Of a DNA stretch of 13,448 nucleotides, positions 12,373 through 13,448 are shown in pieces. A program made the translations under genes and the position numbers. How positions within the stretch are numbered: the first letter of the stretch is position 1; every line of letters starts with the position of its first letter. The DNA is from JAWLCG01 sp041687295 (GTDB lineage Bacteria; Planctomycetota; Phycisphaerae; SM23-33; FEN-1343), in the NCBI GenBank assembly GCA_041687295.1, contig JAWLCG010000103.1, positions 1 to 13,448 on the forward strand, given 5' to 3'. The notes beneath the pieces were generated by a model. It saw only the letters and a list, made by a program, of their open reading frames with translations, ran no database searches and was not told the origin of the DNA.

Positions 12373-13008
12373 ATGGCCATCAGCCTGACCTGGATCGATC
12401 ACGCCAGCTTCCGCATTGCCGGCACCCGGGTGATCTACATCGACCCCTGGAAGATGCCCGACGGCGAGCAGGGCGGCGACGGCGACCTGGTGATCGTCTC
12501 GCACACGCACCACGACCACTGCTCGCCCGACGACATCCGCCGGGTGCTCAAGCCCGGGCGCGACATCCTGGCGCCGGCCGACGTGGTGGCCTCGCTGGGC
12601 GACGGCTACGCGGCCGGTCCCGGCGAGCGGATCACCCTCGGCGACGTCACCGTCGAAACGGTGCGGGCCTACAACCCCAACAAGAAGTTCCACCCGCACG
12701 AGAAGAACTGGCTGGGCTTCGTCCTGGGCCTCGACGGCGTGCGGATCTACTACGCCGGCGATACCGACCTCATCGACGAGATGGGCGAACTGCGCGACAT
12801 CGACGTGGCCCTGCTGCCGGTGGGCGGCACCTACACGATGAATCCCGACGAGGCCGCCGAGGCCTGCCGCCGCATCCAGCCCGCCCTGGCCATCCCCTAC
12901 CACTACGGCGATATCGTCGGCACCGCCGACGACGCCCAGGCCTTCGCCAACGCCGCCCCCTGCAAGGTCCGCATCCTCGCCCCCGGCCAGAGCCTCGAAC
13001 TGCGGTAG
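12373..13008 (+). CDS. Metallo-beta-lactamase-fold metal-dependent hydrolase (UPF0173-like)
   Basis: A protein of 211 residues with the metal-binding order of the MBL superfamily: the opening strand ITWIDHASFRI, SHTHHDH (H44, H46, D48, H49; HxHxDH), GDTD (D130 as bridging Asp) and IPYHYGD with H177. It most resembles the UPF0173/YtkL-like group, usually annotated only as metal-dependent hydrolase; related folds cleave phosphodiesters or lactones. The true substrate is unknown. It is cytoplasmic, with no signal peptide. ATG 12373 has a perfect AGGAGG (12361-12366) 6 nt upstream, which rules out the in-frame GTG at 12346. A single gene, divergent from the flippase gene. All metal ligands expected for the family are present. 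Confidence 0.92.
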   Translation: MAISLTWIDHASFRIAGTRVIYIDPWKMPDGEQGGDGDLVIVSHTHHDHCSPDDIRRVLKPGRDILAPADVVASLGDGYAAGPGERITLGDVTVETVRAYNPNKKFHPHEKNWLGFVLGLDGVRIYYAGDTDLIDEMGELRDIDVALLPVGGTYTMNPDEAAEACRRIQPALAIPYHYGDIVGTADDAQAFANAAPCKVRILAPGQSLELR

Positions 13009-13057
13009 CCCTGCAGGCTCTCTGCGAGCGGAGCGGGGCCCGGCCTCTTCATATAGC

Positions 13058-13073
13058 CCCCGGCATGCCGGGG
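13058..13073. repeat. 16-bp perfect palindrome after the metallo-hydrolase gene
   Basis: CCCCGGCATGCCGGGG, 50 nt past the stop. It could act as a weak terminator stem for the upstream gene; no T-run follows (GTCTTCG). Confidence 0.5.
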
Positions 13074-13213
13074 TCTTCGAACCGCAGACGCAGGACTGCC
13101 GGGACAACGCGGGACAGTCAAAGGAGCCTGAGCCGGGCGCGGCGGCCTCGGCGAGCGATCGGACTCCCCTGGCTGTGCCTGCCCGCCCGCCACACCGCCA
13201 AAGGAGGTCCACT

Positions 13214-13448
13214 GTGGACCATGCAGGACATGACGGCGATCGCGGCACACCCGAGCCGATCATCAGAGCGTTCATGATCGATGCCGCCCGGACCGTGGAG
13301 GACGAAGCGCACTACCGGCGCCTGGTCGATTTCTACGGGCGCAGAGGCTTCAACGCGGTTGTCTTCCGCCTGACCGACGACGCCGGCTGCGCCCTGAGGT
13401 TCGAGTCCCACCCCGAGATCCGCTGCCATCCCGGCGCGATGACGGTCG
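13214..13448 (+). CDS. GH20-like (beta-N-acetylhexosaminidase-type) protein, N-terminal fragment
   Basis: Runs off the right edge; 78 codons are visible. GTG 13214 is chosen because AAAGGAGGT (13200-13208), a near-complete match to the 16S anti-Shine-Dalgarno, lies 6 nt upstream. After about 16 polar residues the protein enters what looks like the first strand and helix of a GH20-type barrel: FMIDAAR, LVDFYGRRGFNAVVFRLTDD, then RFESHPEI. This matches the family pattern of a helix, an N-x-V/L strand, an L-T-D-D segment and a PE motif. There is no signal peptide and no GH20 N-terminal beta domain. The catalytic Asp-Glu pair lies beyond the window, so activity cannot be judged; another TIM-barrel glycosidase is possible. 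Confidence 0.6.
   Translation, partial: MDHAGHDGDRGTPEPIIRAFMIDAARTVEDEAHYRRLVDFYGRRGFNAVVFRLTDDAGCALRFESHPEIRCHPGAMTV

Overview
The window is GC-rich bacterial chromosome (roughly 70% G+C by eye), densely coded on both strands. It holds twelve recognisable protein genes, two of them cut by the window edges. The organism is most likely a planctomycete, probably of the Phycisphaerae or Sedimentisphaerales type. This rests on the GH10-like/PPi-phosphofructokinase pair, the GH20-like gene, the creatininase-family and PilZ genes, very high GC, and intergenic DNA rich in GC palindromes. It is an inference, since the window has no rRNA or marker gene. No tRNA, rRNA, CRISPR array, transposase or prophage gene was seen.

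Layout. 1-771 (-): creatininase-family amidohydrolase, running off the left edge. 934-1560 (+): 2H phosphoesterase of the 2'-5' RNA ligase type, divergent from it. 1751-3031 (+): 6-phosphofructokinase with residues diagnostic of pyrophosphate use. 3085-4629 (+): GH10-xylanase-fold protein that lacks both catalytic glutamates and a signal peptide. 4630-5091: no gene, but five tandem 52-bp repeats between 18-bp direct repeats, then a second palindrome. 5092-5514 (+): membrane-anchored ComEA-like helix-hairpin-helix protein. 5695-7248 (-): glucose-6-phosphate dehydrogenase. 7420-7968 (-): rubrerythrin with a good promoter about 200 bp upstream. 7969-8694: no convincing gene, a long leader followed by a block of nested palindromes. 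8695-9234 (-): O6-methylguanine-DNA methyltransferase. 9420-10217 and 10228-10983 (-): two adjacent PilZ (c-di-GMP receptor) genes ending in an intrinsic terminator. 11180-12232 (-): flippase-like membrane protein of the lysylphosphatidylglycerol-synthase TM family. 12373-13008 (+): metallo-beta-lactamase-fold hydrolase, divergent from it. 13214-13448 (+): start of a GH20-like glycosidase, cut by the right edge.

How the genes fit together. Most are single-gene housekeeping or stress functions: upper glycolysis and pentose-phosphate entry, peroxide defence, alkylation repair and c-di-GMP sensing. Two pairs are probably co-transcribed: PPi-PFK with the GH10-like protein (53-nt gap) and the two PilZ genes (10-nt gap). 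I see no defence island or biosynthetic cluster. The two items most worth following are the apparently non-catalytic cytoplasmic GH10-fold protein next to PPi-PFK, and the several palindrome families carrying a GTAG head like that of REP elements moved by RAYT transposases.
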